Shown here piece after piece: positions 10,097 to 19,405 of a stretch of DNA of 64,000 bases (positions are counted from its first letter, which is position 1; each line of letters begins with the position of its first letter). The notes under the pieces are model-generated. The model was not told the DNA's origin. It made no database searches and saw only the letters and a program-made list of their open reading frames with translations. This DNA comes from Spirosoma sp. SC4-14 (lineage in GTDB: Bacteria; Bacteroidota; Bacteroidia; Cytophagales; Spirosomataceae). The DNA lies in the NCBI RefSeq assembly GCF_037201965.1, contig NZ_CP147518.1:2231001-2295000 (forward strand), written 5' to 3'. A program made the position numbers and the translations under genes.

Positions 10097-11520
10097 TTTC
10101 GTCTTCCTTCCAGAATTCGGTAAAACGAACGACTGCGGATTTCGGCTAGTGTCAGGCCCGTTGCCAGGGCTTCTTCTTCCGATATAGCCCCGCAATTCAT
10201 GGCTTTCAGGAAGAAATTGAGCAGGCCCTGACCCGTGGCGGCATCATCAAAAATGTCTTTCGTTAGGGTCGAAATCGCGGCCCGTTCCACGAATGTTTTC
10301 AGCCGGAATACCGCATCATCGTAGCTGCTCAGAAAAAAATTGTAGGTAGCTGCGTAGCGCATCGGCAACTGAGCCGGATTCAGGTCCCAGCCCTGATAGA
10401 ACCCGTTGATTAGCGAATGCATGGTATGATTGTAGCCAATTTTCCAGGCATGATGTACTGATAGGCGGTTTTCAGCCTGTTGTTCAAACGTCAGATCGTC
10501 TCCCCGGTGTGGTCCGATGGGCATGACATTGGTAGCACCATCAGACAGGAAAATACCCGTGCCGCCCAGCGCTACTTTGGTCATGTGGTGAGCAAAATCG
10601 CAGACAGGGTGGTCCATTGTCTGATATTTAGCCGTGATGCCGCACGATGCCGTATAATCGTAGGTACCAAAATGCGCGGCAATGCACCGGCCTTCGCTGG
10701 CTTTGATAATACGCATCAGCGGGTTGCGCCCTTCCTCGTCCATGATGATCTGCGTGGCCTCAACCATCGTTTCCATTTTCAGTGTGCCGGGAGCCAGGTT
10801 GTTGGCTTTTTCGAGCAGTTCCAACAGCCGAACCATCGTTATAACTTGCTCCGGGATGGTCACTTTCGGAAGCATTACGACAAAATTGTTCGGTAATACA
10901 CCGCCCGTTTTGTCGAGTAGGGTCGACAGAAACAAGTCTAAGGTACGTACTCCGCGAAATTTCAGGTCTTCAGTAAATGGTTTGATCCGAATGCCAATAA
11001 ATGGCGAGAGTGTTTTATTTTTCATACCCTCGGCTACTTCGAAGGCAGCCTGCACAGCGGTTGCATCTTCTTCGTTGTCGGGGCGGTTGCCGAAACCGTC
11101 TTCAAAGTCGATGCGAAAATCTTCGACCGGTTCGGTTCTGAGTTTCTGAACAATCTTGTTATAGACCGAATAAGCAAGCCAGGCGGGGTGTTTCCGTCGT
11201 TCTGTTTCGGTCATCTCATCGAGTCGTTCGGTCAGATCAGCGATGTCTTTGCGCAGATGCGGCAGTTTATCGTAGCCGTCGAGTTGCAGCACATTGGCCA
11301 GTACAACAAAATTAGGCGAATAGGTTTGCAGGTTTTTCAAGGCAATTTCGCCCATGCGTACGCACGTATCCGACTTAAACAGATTCGCTCCGCCATATAC
11401 GGTATGTACTGGCTGACGGTCGGGTTTATCGCCGGGGTAGGTTGCCTGAAAGGCCAGATTGGCAGGTTTCAGGCTGTCGAGTAATCGGGTTTTATCGCTT
11501 TCCTGAATGGTGAATTTCAT
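10090..11520 (-). CDS. HpcH/HpaI aldolase-citrate lyase family protein (DUF6986-like)
   Basis: A 476-residue TIM-barrel protein of the CitE/malyl-CoA lyase superfamily. Recognisable pieces are RIDFEDGFGNR (acidic metal-binding segment), IGIRIKPF, VVMLPKVTIPEQV, KMETMVEATQ (metal-binding Glu) and IAAHFGTYDYTASCG. It is longer than CitE or malyl-CoA lyase. Its place directly downstream of the urate-degradation genes, in the same direction, suggests it handles the C2 product glyoxylate (for example condensation to malate), but the exact reaction cannot be read from sequence. Similar proteins are often mislabelled as PEP kinase or malate synthase. Confidence 0.75.
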   Translation of the reverse strand: MKFTIQESDKTRLLDSLKPANLAFQATYPGDKPDRQPVHTVYGGANLFKSDTCVRMGEIALKNLQTYSPNFVVLANVLQLDGYDKLPHLRKDIADLTERLDEMTETERRKHPAWLAYSVYNKIVQKLRTEPVEDFRIDFEDGFGNRPDNEEDATAVQAAFEVAEGMKNKTLSPFIGIRIKPFTEDLKFRGVRTLDLFLSTLLDKTGGVLPNNFVVMLPKVTIPEQVITMVRLLELLEKANNLAPGTLKMETMVEATQIIMDEEGRNPLMRIIKASEGRCIAAHFGTYDYTASCGITAKYQTMDHPVCDFAHHMTKVALGGTGIFLSDGATNVMPIGPHRGDDLTFEQQAENRLSVHHAWKIGYNHTMHSLINGFYQGWDLNPAQLPMRYAATYNFFLSSYDDAVFRLKTFVERAAISTLTKDIFDDAATGQGLLNFFLKAMNCGAISEEEALATGLTLAEIRSRSFYRILEGRRKK

Positions 11521-11647
11521 ATAGTTGGTGTTTTGATTCAGCCTTGAGTGAATGTCTTTCTAATCTTTAGGTGATTGGCTATTCAGATCTTTATTATTCA
11601 CTTGGGTAAGCCGCTCACTCAATCACTCATTCACTCAATAGTAATTT

Positions 11648-11980
11648 TCACGAACCACGATAGGTTGAAAAGCCAAACGGGTTCAATAATAAAGGTACGT
11701 GGTAATGTTCGCCGGTTTTTATCGAAAATATGATTTCGACGAAAGGGTAGAAACTGGCAACACCCAGTCGGTCGAAATAGGCCTGGGTTTCGAAGCGTAG
11801 CTTGTAGATGCCCGATGGAATGGCTTCGGCCAGTAAATCGCGAATCCTGCCGTCATCGTCGGTGTGGCCGCTGGCGAGTTCGGTCCAGTCCGTTGCCTGT
11901 TGCTGGTATAAACGAATGGCTACATGGCTGGCCGGTTTACCGAGCGTAGTGTCGAGAATATGGGTCGTAATGGGGCTCAT
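11648..11980 (-). CDS. uraH: 5-hydroxyisourate hydrolase
   Basis: Hydrolyses 5-hydroxyisourate to OHCU, the second step of urate breakdown. 110 residues, transthyretin-like fold; the N-terminal THILDTTLGKPA (catalytic His) and the C-terminal signature YRGS are both present, as is HYHVPLLLNPFGFSTY. No signal peptide, so cytosolic. It overlaps the upstream uraD stop by 4 bp, showing translational coupling. Confidence 0.95.
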   Translation of the reverse strand: MSPITTHILDTTLGKPASHVAIRLYQQQATDWTELASGHTDDDGRIRDLLAEAIPSGIYKLRFETQAYFDRLGVASFYPFVEIIFSIKTGEHYHVPLLLNPFGFSTYRGS

Positions 11981-12483
11981 GCGATCAGTAATTTTTCCAG
12001 ACGAATTCGGGTAATTTTGTTTTGCTCCTGCATCGCAATCTGGATTTCATCATCGGGCAAATTAGGGAGTCGTGCTAGCAGAATGTCCAGCATTTCGTTG
12101 GCCGATTTGCCCGTGGCGCATACAATAAAGATATACCCGAATTTTTCTTCATAAAGCCGGTTTCCTTCGGCTAACTGTTTCAGAACCGCTTCCGAAGCCG
12201 CCGAAACGCCCGCCTGTTCGCCCGATGCCCAGGCTTTGGTATTGGCGAATTTTTCGCGCAGGGAATTGATATCGCCAATTTTGGGGTGGTGTTCGAAGGC
12301 TTCCTTCCAGTCTCGTTCAGAGCAGGCAAACCAGATTACGTCGGACTGTTCGAACAGTTCTTCGCGACTTTCGACCGGGAAGAGTTTAGCCATTTCGTTG
12401 GCCCAGGCCGTCGAACCACAACACGTTGTCAGAACTGCTTTTAGCCGGGCAACCGGGAGTTCGTTTAGTTCGGGTAGGGTCAT
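11977..12483 (-). CDS. uraD: 2-oxo-4-hydroxy-4-carboxy-5-ureidoimidazoline decarboxylase
   Basis: Decarboxylates OHCU to (S)-allantoin, the third step of urate degradation. 168 aa, all-helical. The active-site segment EAFEHHPKIGD and the downstream ASGEQAGV (family SxEQ) motif are present. It overlaps allE by 4 bp (12480-12483) and uraH by 4 bp, so the three genes form one tightly coupled operon on the minus strand. Confidence 0.95.
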   Translation of the reverse strand: MTLPELNELPVARLKAVLTTCCGSTAWANEMAKLFPVESREELFEQSDVIWFACSERDWKEAFEHHPKIGDINSLREKFANTKAWASGEQAGVSAASEAVLKQLAEGNRLYEEKFGYIFIVCATGKSANEMLDILLARLPNLPDDEIQIAMQEQNKITRIRLEKLLIA

Positions 12484-13226
12484 ACGGATGTCGGAAAACG
12501 ATTGACATTTTTATAATAAATATACACTGCCGGTTCTTTGCCCATTGCCGTAAACCACTGCTGGCAGTAGGGAGCCATCCAGATCGAATCACCTTTTTTG
12601 ATAGGATACCAGTCTTTGTCGAGCATATATACGCCCTGTCCCTGCAAATAAATGAGCCCATGTTCCATAATATGTGTTTCCACAAATGGTAGATGGCCGC
12701 CCGGATCGTAGGTGAAAATATTAACGGCCATATCAAACGACAGCGTATCGGGTAGCAATACCTGCAATCGCAGGGCCGGATCGCCCAGATACGTGGGGCC
12801 GTCGACCTTGGCGGCATCCCCAAAAATTACGGATGGAACGTCGTAACCGGCAAGCTTTTCGTAGACCTTATGGAATGTCAGGAGTTGAGTTCCCGGTGTT
12901 GGGTTTTCGATTCGATATTCCTTGCCAACAGGAATGTACACAAACTGCCCTTTAGAAAGTGTCTGGCTTTCTCCATCGACCGTTGCGTGGCATTGCCCGT
13001 CGATGACATAGAAAAACAGTTGAGCTACGTTGGTTGCGCCCGTCAGAGTGCCATTCTCGTTTAGCGTGATGAGTGTCTGGCAGAGGTTGGCACCCATTTG
13101 TTCATTGATGATGACATTGACGGTGCAGTTGTCCCAACCCGGAACGCGGCTGTTGATATAGCCATCGGGGCTGATAATGGCATGATTGCGTTTAACAACA
13201 GACCGGGTAAGTGCAGAAATTTCCAT
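12480..13226 (-). CDS. allE: (S)-ureidoglycine aminohydrolase
   Basis: Bicupin enzyme that turns (S)-ureidoglycine into (S)-ureidoglycolate with release of ammonia. About 248 aa. The first cupin covers roughly residues 45-115 (QFVYIPVGKEYRIENP), the second 155-240, with the metal-binding ETHIMEHGLIYLQGQG. The start is the ATG at 13226 (MEISALTRSVVKRNHAIISPDG); the 3-codon extension upstream would need a TTG. It heads the allE-uraD-uraH operon and follows allC on the same strand. Confidence 0.92.
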   Translation of the reverse strand: MEISALTRSVVKRNHAIISPDGYINSRVPGWDNCTVNVIINEQMGANLCQTLITLNENGTLTGATNVAQLFFYVIDGQCHATVDGESQTLSKGQFVYIPVGKEYRIENPTPGTQLLTFHKVYEKLAGYDVPSVIFGDAAKVDGPTYLGDPALRLQVLLPDTLSFDMAVNIFTYDPGGHLPFVETHIMEHGLIYLQGQGVYMLDKDWYPIKKGDSIWMAPYCQQWFTAMGKEPAVYIYYKNVNRFPTSV

Positions 13227-13257
13227 AGATTTCAAGAGCTGGTCATTGGATACTGGT

Positions 13258-13286
13258 CATTAGTCATCAGTATCTACTGACTAATG
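13258..13286. repeat. CATTAGTCA word hairpin
   Basis: A 9-bp perfect stem (CATTAGTCA at 13258-13266 with 13278-13286) lies in a run of GGTCATTGG/GTCATTAGTCAT words between allC and allE. It belongs to the word-built intergenic hairpins seen at other gene ends in this window. Confidence 0.55.
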
Positions 13287-13304
13287 AGACAAATGACAAT
13301 AAAA

Positions 13305-14537
13305 TTAGCTTTCAATTAGACGTTGCAAGAATAAATCGGCTACCCGTAAGGTGGCAGCCATATCGGTCAGTTCGGTATTTTCCAGCGGATTGTGACTAAT
13401 GCCTTTATAGCATCGTACAAACAGCATGGCTACCGGCGCTACCTGCGAAATCGGAACGGCATCGTGCCCGGCACCGCTCACGAGCCGAACCACATCGTAC
13501 CCACTGTTGTCGATGGCCTGGGCGAGTAGATTACTGAGTGCCGGGTCGCAGGCAACCGGAGCCGTTTCCTGAATAAGCATCCAGTTGATAGCTACAGCAC
13601 GTTTTTGCCCAATCGACAAACAGATTTGATGTAGGCTTTGGTACGCTTTGGTTAGGGTTATTTCGTCGTTGCTGCGGACATCCAGACTGCAAACGACTTC
13701 GCCCGGAATAACGTTACTGGCTGAATTGACTACATGCAATTTCCCAACCGTAGCCACCAGATCTGGCTGGCTGCCGGCCAGTTTTTCAGCCTCCAGCGCA
13801 AATTCGGCGGCTGCACACAGCGCATCCTGACGCATCGCCATGGGTACCGTTCCGGCATGACCCGCCATACCAAGAAACGTAATTTCGATACGCTTCTGTC
13901 CGGCAATGGCCGTTACAACGGCTATGGGAATGTTGCGTTCGTAGAGAACCGGCCCCTGCTCAATGTGGATTTCAAAATATCCGAGCCAATCGTCTTTCAG
14001 AATTGCGGATGCGGTTAGCTTGTCTGCATCGCCACCGATTTGTGCTAGTACGTCTTTCAGGGGTATGCCATTGGCGTCTGGTTTGTCGAGCAACTGCTTG
14101 TCGAATAGTCCGGCTACCACCTTGCTGCCAAGATAAGTCGTGTGAAACCGAACCCCTTCTTCATCGCTAAAGGCAATCAGTTCGAGATGAAACGGCAACG
14201 GCTTGTCCAACTTGAGGTGTTTAACCAGATCGAGGGCCATAATTATTCCCATTGGCCCGTCGAATTTTCCGGCATTCACGACCGTGTCCATATGCGAAGC
14301 CAGCACAAAGGTTTTTGCGTTGGGATCTGGGCTGATAAGCCGCCCCCGCACATTGCCAATGGCATCGGCCTGCGTTTGCAAACCGATGGCCTGCATCCAT
14401 TCCTGAATCAGCCCAGATCCCTGCCGAAAGGCTTCGGTACCGAACGTACGCGTAATACACGAAGGATCTTCGCTGATGGCAGCCAGTTGGTTGATTTTTG
14501 TCAGTACGTTTTCTGCCCGTTCTAAATAAGTATTCAT
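13305..14537 (-). CDS. allC: Allantoate amidohydrolase (M20 family)
   Basis: Zinc-dependent amidohydrolase that converts allantoate to (S)-ureidoglycine, CO2 and ammonia. About 410 aa. Metal ligands are seen in LASHMDTVVNAGKFDGPMG and in SDEEGVRF; the dimerisation/lid domain contains GMAGHAGTVPM, and SGAGHDA lies near the C-terminus, all typical of the allantoate/ureidoglycolate/carbamoylase group. The ATG at 14537 (MNTYLERAENVL) is preferred over a TTG three codons upstream. A ureidoglycolate hydrolase role is possible because the group is hard to split by sequence, but AllC is favoured by the neighbours. Confidence 0.88.
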   Translation of the reverse strand: MNTYLERAENVLTKINQLAAISEDPSCITRTFGTEAFRQGSGLIQEWMQAIGLQTQADAIGNVRGRLISPDPNAKTFVLASHMDTVVNAGKFDGPMGIIMALDLVKHLKLDKPLPFHLELIAFSDEEGVRFHTTYLGSKVVAGLFDKQLLDKPDANGIPLKDVLAQIGGDADKLTASAILKDDWLGYFEIHIEQGPVLYERNIPIAVVTAIAGQKRIEITFLGMAGHAGTVPMAMRQDALCAAAEFALEAEKLAGSQPDLVATVGKLHVVNSASNVIPGEVVCSLDVRSNDEITLTKAYQSLHQICLSIGQKRAVAINWMLIQETAPVACDPALSNLLAQAIDNSGYDVVRLVSGAGHDAVPISQVAPVAMLFVRCYKGISHNPLENTELTDMAATLRVADLFLQRLIES

Positions 14538-14610
14538 GCTGTTCAAATCAGCGCCAGCAAACCAGCCGCATTAATTATATAAGAACAGCCTGGTTTGTTG
14601 GCATTAGCGA

Positions 14611-15066
14611 TCATTTGTCATCGCCGTGATAAATTGGCTTATCATTCATTCTGACTACGTATCCTTTCCAGAGAATAATTTCCAGACTGTCTTTCGTCCA
14701 GTGCTGATTGCCTTTCTCTCCTGTTTCGGTTAACACAAGTCCTTCGGGCCGACCCGGCAAAAACAATTCGGCCTGCTTCCGATCTGTGCTGAAAAGCAGA
14801 AACGCTGCTGCGCTATCGGCGCTGTTTTCGGCAATTGATTGTAATTTTATTTGTTCGAATACCCGAATACAGTCGTTCCTGACCGGCGACCATATATAGC
14901 CCGCTGACCCAATGCAGCCATGTTCGTCTTTGTCATTTCCCACTACAGTTGAGGTGGGTTGGGCGCTGGCTGAGTCGGCAGTAGCTTTTTCATTTTTCTG
15001 GGTTTGGCTATTGTTGCATGACGCGAGCCATGAAACAGCCAGCAGGAGTACGGCAGTCGATTTCAT
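14611..15066 (-). CDS. Small lipoprotein in the allantoin cluster
   Basis: A 151-residue predicted lipoprotein of unknown function. The signal peptide MKSTAVLLLAVSWLASC ends in a lipobox with Cys 17, followed by a Ser/Thr/Asn/Ala-rich linker to about residue 45. The mature domain begins GCIGSAGYIWSPVRNDCIRVFE, a segment I have seen in hypothetical proteins of this phylum, with two cysteines that could form a disulfide. It lies between allC and allB in the same direction, so it may be co-transcribed, but no link to purines is visible. Confidence 0.7.
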   Translation of the reverse strand: MKSTAVLLLAVSWLASCNNSQTQKNEKATADSASAQPTSTVVGNDKDEHGCIGSAGYIWSPVRNDCIRVFEQIKLQSIAENSADSAAAFLLFSTDRKQAELFLPGRPEGLVLTETGEKGNQHWTKDSLEIILWKGYVVRMNDKPIYHGDDK

Positions 15067-15096
15067 AATAAACGTTACGGTGAAAAAATAAAACGG

Positions 15097-16437
15097 TTAA
15101 AGCTGATTCAGAACAATAGATCCCATTTGTTCCTTGAGGAAACTTCCGGCACCAAATACGCATGTGCCTGCCAGATACGTTTGCTCGACCACGCCATAAA
15201 GCGGCTGATGCAGATACGGCGTCATTTTGTGTCGGTGAAAAATAGCATCTTCCGTAACTATGAAGGACTGGTTAGGATTCCAGACAACCAGATCGGCATC
15301 ATAACCCGCTGCAATTTTCCCTTTCGTAGCTGCCAGACCAGCTAGTTGTGCCGGTTTTTCGGAAAGCCAGTTTGCTATATCGGTTACAGAAAAACCACGC
15401 TGTCGGGCGGCTGTCCACAAAACGGGCAAGGCCAGTTGGAGCGACGCAATACCGCCCCAGGCTTTCAGGAAATCGCCATTTTGCATATGTTTCAAATCGG
15501 GTGGAGCAGGGGAGTGGTCGGTAGCGACAAAATCGATAATACCTGCGCCAAGCGCTTGCCACAGGCGGTCGTTGTTGGCTCGTTCGCGGATGGGCGGAGC
15601 ACACTTAAACTGTGTTTGCCCATCGGGAATGCTTTCTGCATCGAAAAATAGGTAATGCTGGGCTGTTTCAACCGTTAGCGGCAAACCATGCTGTTTCGCT
15701 TTGGCAATGGGCTGGATGGAATTGGCCGACGATAGATGGACAATATGGGTTCGGCAATTGTATTCTTCGCACAACCGGATCATCAGGGCAATGGCATTGT
15801 CTTCCCACGCTTTCGGGCGCGACAACAGGTAGTTCTGATACGAACGCACATCGCCCGTTGCCAACAATTCGTTGGTCGATAATTCGCAATGAACCAGCAG
15901 AGGCAGGTTGTAGCGGGCAATGATGGGCATGGCTTGCCGCAGATCGGCTTCCGTAACGTTCGGGAAATCGTCGATGCCGGAGTGCGTCAGAAACGCTTTA
16001 AAGCCCAGCACGCCTTTGTCGATCAGTGGCTCAATATCGTTGGCGTTGCCCGGAACTACACCACCCCAGAAACCGCAGTTGGTGTGAAGCTGACCACGGG
16101 TGGCTGCTAATTTTTGTTCAAAAGCGGCTACAGTGGTGGTTACGGGCGACGAGTTGAGCGGCATATCGACCAGCGTTGTTAGCCCACCGGCAAGGGCAGC
16201 TCGGGTGGCCGTATCGAAACCCTCCCAATCGGTACGGCCCGGTTCGTTGATATGAACGTGCGGATCGATTACTCCGGCCATCAGCACATTGTCCTGTATG
16301 TCGATCACATTGTCCGAAAAGCCTGTGGGCAGTTCGGAGCGAACGTCGGCAATCTGCCCATTCTTTATCAGAACTACCGCTGGCCCGAGACCATTGGGTG
16401 TGATCACGTTTTTTCCTTTGATGGCGAAGTCAATCAT
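15097..16437 (-). CDS. allB: Allantoinase
   Basis: Cyclic amidohydrolase opening the allantoin ring to allantoate. 446 aa, urease-fold TIM barrel. The binuclear metal site is visible: HxH in GVIDPHVHINEPG, the carboxylated Lys in LGFKAFLTHSG, His in LLVHCE and THIVHLSS, and the Asp in FVATDHSPAPP. Divergent from the uricase gene with 133 bp between the two starts, so a shared control region is likely. The start ATG at 16437 (MIDFAIKGKNV) fits the family. Confidence 0.95.
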   Translation of the reverse strand: MIDFAIKGKNVITPNGLGPAVVLIKNGQIADVRSELPTGFSDNVIDIQDNVLMAGVIDPHVHINEPGRTDWEGFDTATRAALAGGLTTLVDMPLNSSPVTTTVAAFEQKLAATRGQLHTNCGFWGGVVPGNANDIEPLIDKGVLGFKAFLTHSGIDDFPNVTEADLRQAMPIIARYNLPLLVHCELSTNELLATGDVRSYQNYLLSRPKAWEDNAIALMIRLCEEYNCRTHIVHLSSANSIQPIAKAKQHGLPLTVETAQHYLFFDAESIPDGQTQFKCAPPIRERANNDRLWQALGAGIIDFVATDHSPAPPDLKHMQNGDFLKAWGGIASLQLALPVLWTAARQRGFSVTDIANWLSEKPAQLAGLAATKGKIAAGYDADLVVWNPNQSFIVTEDAIFHRHKMTPYLHQPLYGVVEQTYLAGTCVFGAGSFLKEQMGSIVLNQL

Positions 16438-16570
16438 GGAGCTCGTCGTATTGCGTAGCGTAAACCAGGGTACTTATTCAGTAGACTTACGAACTTGCTG
16501 TCGTTGATTAAAAATAGGAAATTAATATGTATACTAGGGGTCAATACTACCTAAAACAGCCGAAACAACC

Positions 16571-17413
16571 ATGAAGCATGTTCTTAAAAAAAATGCCTAC
16601 GGCAAGAATGCCGTAAATCTTTCGAAAATTATTCGGCATGCTGACTATCATGAATTCAGACAGATTTCTGTCAGTATTTCATTAGAAGGTGATTTTGAAA
16701 CCGCACACACCCTGGGCGACAACAGCAGGATTTTGCCGACCGATACGCAGAAAAATACGGTGTATGCGCTGGCAAAAGATCATTTTACTGACTCCATCGA
16801 ACACTTTGCGCTCTATTTAGCTAATTATTTCGTTTCGACAAATCCGCAGGTGTCGCAGGCTAAAGTCGATATTGTTGAATTGCCATGGACGCGTATGACC
16901 TTCGATGGCGAATTGCACCATCATGCCTACATAGGTGGCAGTTCAGAGAAACACACGACAAGGGTAGTGCAAACGCGGGAAGGTGTTTCCATCTGTTCGG
17001 GCCTGAACGGTCTGCTCATCCTGAAAACGACGGACTCGGGTTTTGAGGGTTACATTAAAGATCAGTATACGACGCTGAAAGAAACCGCCGACCGTATTTT
17101 TGCCACGCAGTGCGAAGCTACCTGGGACTACACGTCAACCGATCTGGATTTTACGGCCACCTTTGCAACCATCCGCGAAGCCTTGCTGAAAACCTTTGCG
17201 CATCATAAAAGTCTGTCGGTTCAGCAAACCTTGATGGCGATGGGTGAAGCCGTATTGAATGCTGTGCCGGATGTAAGTGAGATTAGTTTAACGCTACCCA
17301 ATAAACACCATATTCTGTTTAATCTGGAGCCGTTTGGGATGGAAAATAAAAACGAAATCTTCATCGCCACCGACGAGCCCTATGGCTACATTACGGGAAC
17401 GGTGAGCCGGTGA
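16571..17413 (+). CDS. pucL: Factor-independent urate hydroxylase (uricase)
   Basis: Oxidises urate to 5-hydroxyisourate with O2, giving H2O2; no cofactor. 280 aa, two T-fold domains. Signature pieces are ILPTDTQKNTVYALAK (catalytic Thr), the strand FDGELHHHAYI, the substrate-binding FATQCEATWDY and the C-terminal LPNKHHILFNLEPFGMENKNEIF. Transcribed away from allB, with a word-type hairpin behind it. Together with uraH, uraD, allB, allC and allE it completes the path from urate to ureidoglycolate. Confidence 0.96.
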   Translation: MKHVLKKNAYGKNAVNLSKIIRHADYHEFRQISVSISLEGDFETAHTLGDNSRILPTDTQKNTVYALAKDHFTDSIEHFALYLANYFVSTNPQVSQAKVDIVELPWTRMTFDGELHHHAYIGGSSEKHTTRVVQTREGVSICSGLNGLLILKTTDSGFEGYIKDQYTTLKETADRIFATQCEATWDYTSTDLDFTATFATIREALLKTFAHHKSLSVQQTLMAMGEAVLNAVPDVSEISLTLPNKHHILFNLEPFGMENKNEIFIATDEPYGYITGTVSR

Positions 17414-17487
17414 TTTATTTAGTGTAGAGTGAAAAATAGTTTTAATGGATGCAGAGCTATTTTTCACTCTACACTCTTCACTAAATA
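17414..17487. terminator. Word-built hairpin after uricase
   Basis: The left arm (from TTTATTTAGTG at 17414) pairs with the right arm ending 17488. The right arm carries one extra 7-bp AGTGAAG-type word that the left arm lacks, so the hairpin is bulged by exactly one word. Likely transcript end for uricase. Confidence 0.75.
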
Positions 17488-17608
17488 AACCTCTTCGCTA
17501 AACACGGCTAAAATCTCATACCGATTGGATAATCTGGCGCACTGTTCGAATGGATAAATGTGTTTCCTTTGTTTCTGAATTTTCCTGTAAGCTTATTCAA
17601 TCAATTTC

Positions 17609-18622
17609 ATGGAGTCATTAGTGTGTATCGAACCGCGACAGTTTGCCTATAAACAGATCGAAAAACCCGTACTGACGGCCGGAAATGCCATTGTCCGAAT
17701 CCGGCGTATTGGTATTTGTGGAACCGATCTGCACGCGTTCGAAGGTACACAGCCGTATTTTAGTTATCCTCGTATTCTAGGGCATGAACTGGCCGGTGAT
17801 CTGGTCGAAGCTGATGGTGCCCCCGATTTTATGCCTGGCGAAGCGATTACGTTTATTCCGTATTTCAATTGTGGCTACTGCATTGCCTGTCGGTCGGGTA
17901 AGCCTAATTGTTGCGTTCGTATTCAGGTTTCGGGTGTGCATATCGATGGGGGAATGGTCGAATACCTTTCTGTGCCATCCTATTCGCTGGTACATGGCGA
18001 TGGCCTGAGTCACGACGAACTGGCGCTGGTAGAACCATTGGCCATTGGTGCCCACGGCGTTCGTCGGGCCGATGTGCAACCGGGCGAAAATGTGCTGGTC
18101 GTTGGAGCCGGACCGATTGGCCTGGGAACAATGGAGTTTGCCCGTATTGCTGGTGCCAACGTCATCGCGCTCGACATTAATGAATCCCGGCTGGCGTTCT
18201 GCAAGAACCGCTTAGGCGTTAGTCATACTGTCAATGCATTATCACCTGACGTTGCTGAGCAACTCTCAGTCATTACCAATGGTGATATGCCTACCGTTGT
18301 GATCGACGCGACGGGGAGCCTTCGAGCCATTAATACCGCATTTGCTTATATGGCGCATAGTGGCCGGTATGTGCTGGTAGGCTTACAGAAAGGCGACATC
18401 AGTTTTTCGCATCCCGAATTTCACAAACGCGAAGCCACGCTCATGAGCAGCCGCAACGCTACCCGCGTCGATTTTGAGCACGTGATTGCCAGTATGAAAA
18501 AAGGCCTGGTCGATCCCACCACCTACATTACTCATCGCGTTGGTTTCGACCAGATTCAATCTGAATTTGAGAGCTGGCTCGATCCCGCCAACGGCGTTAT
18601 TAAAGCGATAGCGTCTTTTTAG
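17609..18622 (+). CDS. Zinc-dependent alcohol/polyol dehydrogenase (MDR family)
   Basis: Medium-chain dehydrogenase of 337 aa. Catalytic zinc ligands appear in GICGTDLHAFEG and GHELAG; the structural zinc loop CGYCIACRSGKPNCC is complete; the NAD(P)-binding Rossmann motif is VVGAGPIGLGTMEFA, followed by IALDINESR which suggests NAD preference. Overall it resembles L-galactonate/L-gulonate or threonine dehydrogenase-like enzymes; the substrate is not certain. Whether it oxidises a purine-derived compound such as ureidoglycolate is only a guess from its place downstream of uricase. ATG start at 17609. Confidence 0.82.
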   Translation: MESLVCIEPRQFAYKQIEKPVLTAGNAIVRIRRIGICGTDLHAFEGTQPYFSYPRILGHELAGDLVEADGAPDFMPGEAITFIPYFNCGYCIACRSGKPNCCVRIQVSGVHIDGGMVEYLSVPSYSLVHGDGLSHDELALVEPLAIGAHGVRRADVQPGENVLVVGAGPIGLGTMEFARIAGANVIALDINESRLAFCKNRLGVSHTVNALSPDVAEQLSVITNGDMPTVVIDATGSLRAINTAFAYMAHSGRYVLVGLQKGDISFSHPEFHKREATLMSSRNATRVDFEHVIASMKKGLVDPTTYITHRVGFDQIQSEFESWLDPANGVIKAIASF

Positions 18623-18634
18623 TGAAGAGCTTAG

Positions 18635-18700
18635 TTAGTGAAGAATGAAGAGTGAAGAATAGCTCCGCATCCTTTGAAATTATTCTTCATTCTTCACTAA
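18635..18700. terminator. Word-built hairpin between convergent genes
   Basis: Right arm 18681-18700 is the reverse complement of the left arm from 18635, except that the left arm (to 18661) has one extra AGTGAAG word. It sits between the convergent dehydrogenase and nickel transporter genes and should stop both. Confidence 0.78.
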
Positions 18701-18703
18701 ATA

Positions 18704-19405
18704 TCACCATTCCAGAAACACCATACCGGCACCGCAGAGGAACAGGGTGATGCCTGCCAGTGCGTGCATATAGCGTTCGAGTTTGTCAGTTTTCAGGAAG
18801 GAAAATCCGTAGTAGCCGAGCAGGACCAGCGCGAGCATCGTGATCAGGGTACAGAGCGTATACACGCCGATTAGTAGCAGCATACCCATCCACGAGTGTT
18901 GGACTGCGGGAAAATAAAGAAGAGGGATCATCGGCTCACAGGGGCCCAGCACAAAGATGACAAACATAACCCAGGGCGTTACTCTGAATCGCTCCTGAGG
19001 GTAAACTGCCCGACCATGTTTATGCTGGTACACATACATCGCTCCATCGTCGTAGATATCGACGTGTTTGTGGGGGCGGTTCTGATAAGCGCGATACACA
19101 CCCCACAAGCAATAGACAAACCCAAAGGCCAATAGGGCCCAGCCTGCCATGCCACCGCGTATGGATTCAAACCAACTGATTCTGGCGACCGACCAGCCCA
19201 CCGCAGCTCCGCCTAACCCGAGCAGTACCGAACTCCAGACGTGGCCACAACCGCATACGAGCGTCCAGCCTATGGTTCGTGTCAGCGACCAGCCGCGGGC
19301 TCTGGCCAGTGCAATAAATGGCACATAATGATCTGGCCCCGTAAGTGTGTGCAGAAATGCGATGGTGAGGGCAGTAAGCACCAGTAGCTGATTTTCAGGC
19401 TGCAT
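18704..19405 (-). CDS. UreH-like nickel transporter / sulfite exporter family membrane protein
   Basis: Inner-membrane protein of 233 aa with about six membrane segments. The first carries HTLTGPDHYVPF, the histidine/aspartate metal motif of UreH/NiCoT-type transporters, and a second conserved segment is TLVCGCGHVWSSVLLG. Its start overlaps the end of ureD by 11 bp, so it is the last gene of a ureG-ureD-ureH operon, and a nickel-supply role for urease is the natural reading. Related proteins (TauE/SafE-like) move other substrates. Confidence 0.82.
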   Translation of the reverse strand: MQPENQLLVLTALTIAFLHTLTGPDHYVPFIALARARGWSLTRTIGWTLVCGCGHVWSSVLLGLGGAAVGWSVARISWFESIRGGMAGWALLAFGFVYCLWGVYRAYQNRPHKHVDIYDDGAMYVYQHKHGRAVYPQERFRVTPWVMFVIFVLGPCEPMIPLLYFPAVQHSWMGMLLLIGVYTLCTLITMLALVLLGYYGFSFLKTDKLERYMHALAGITLFLCGAGMVFLEW

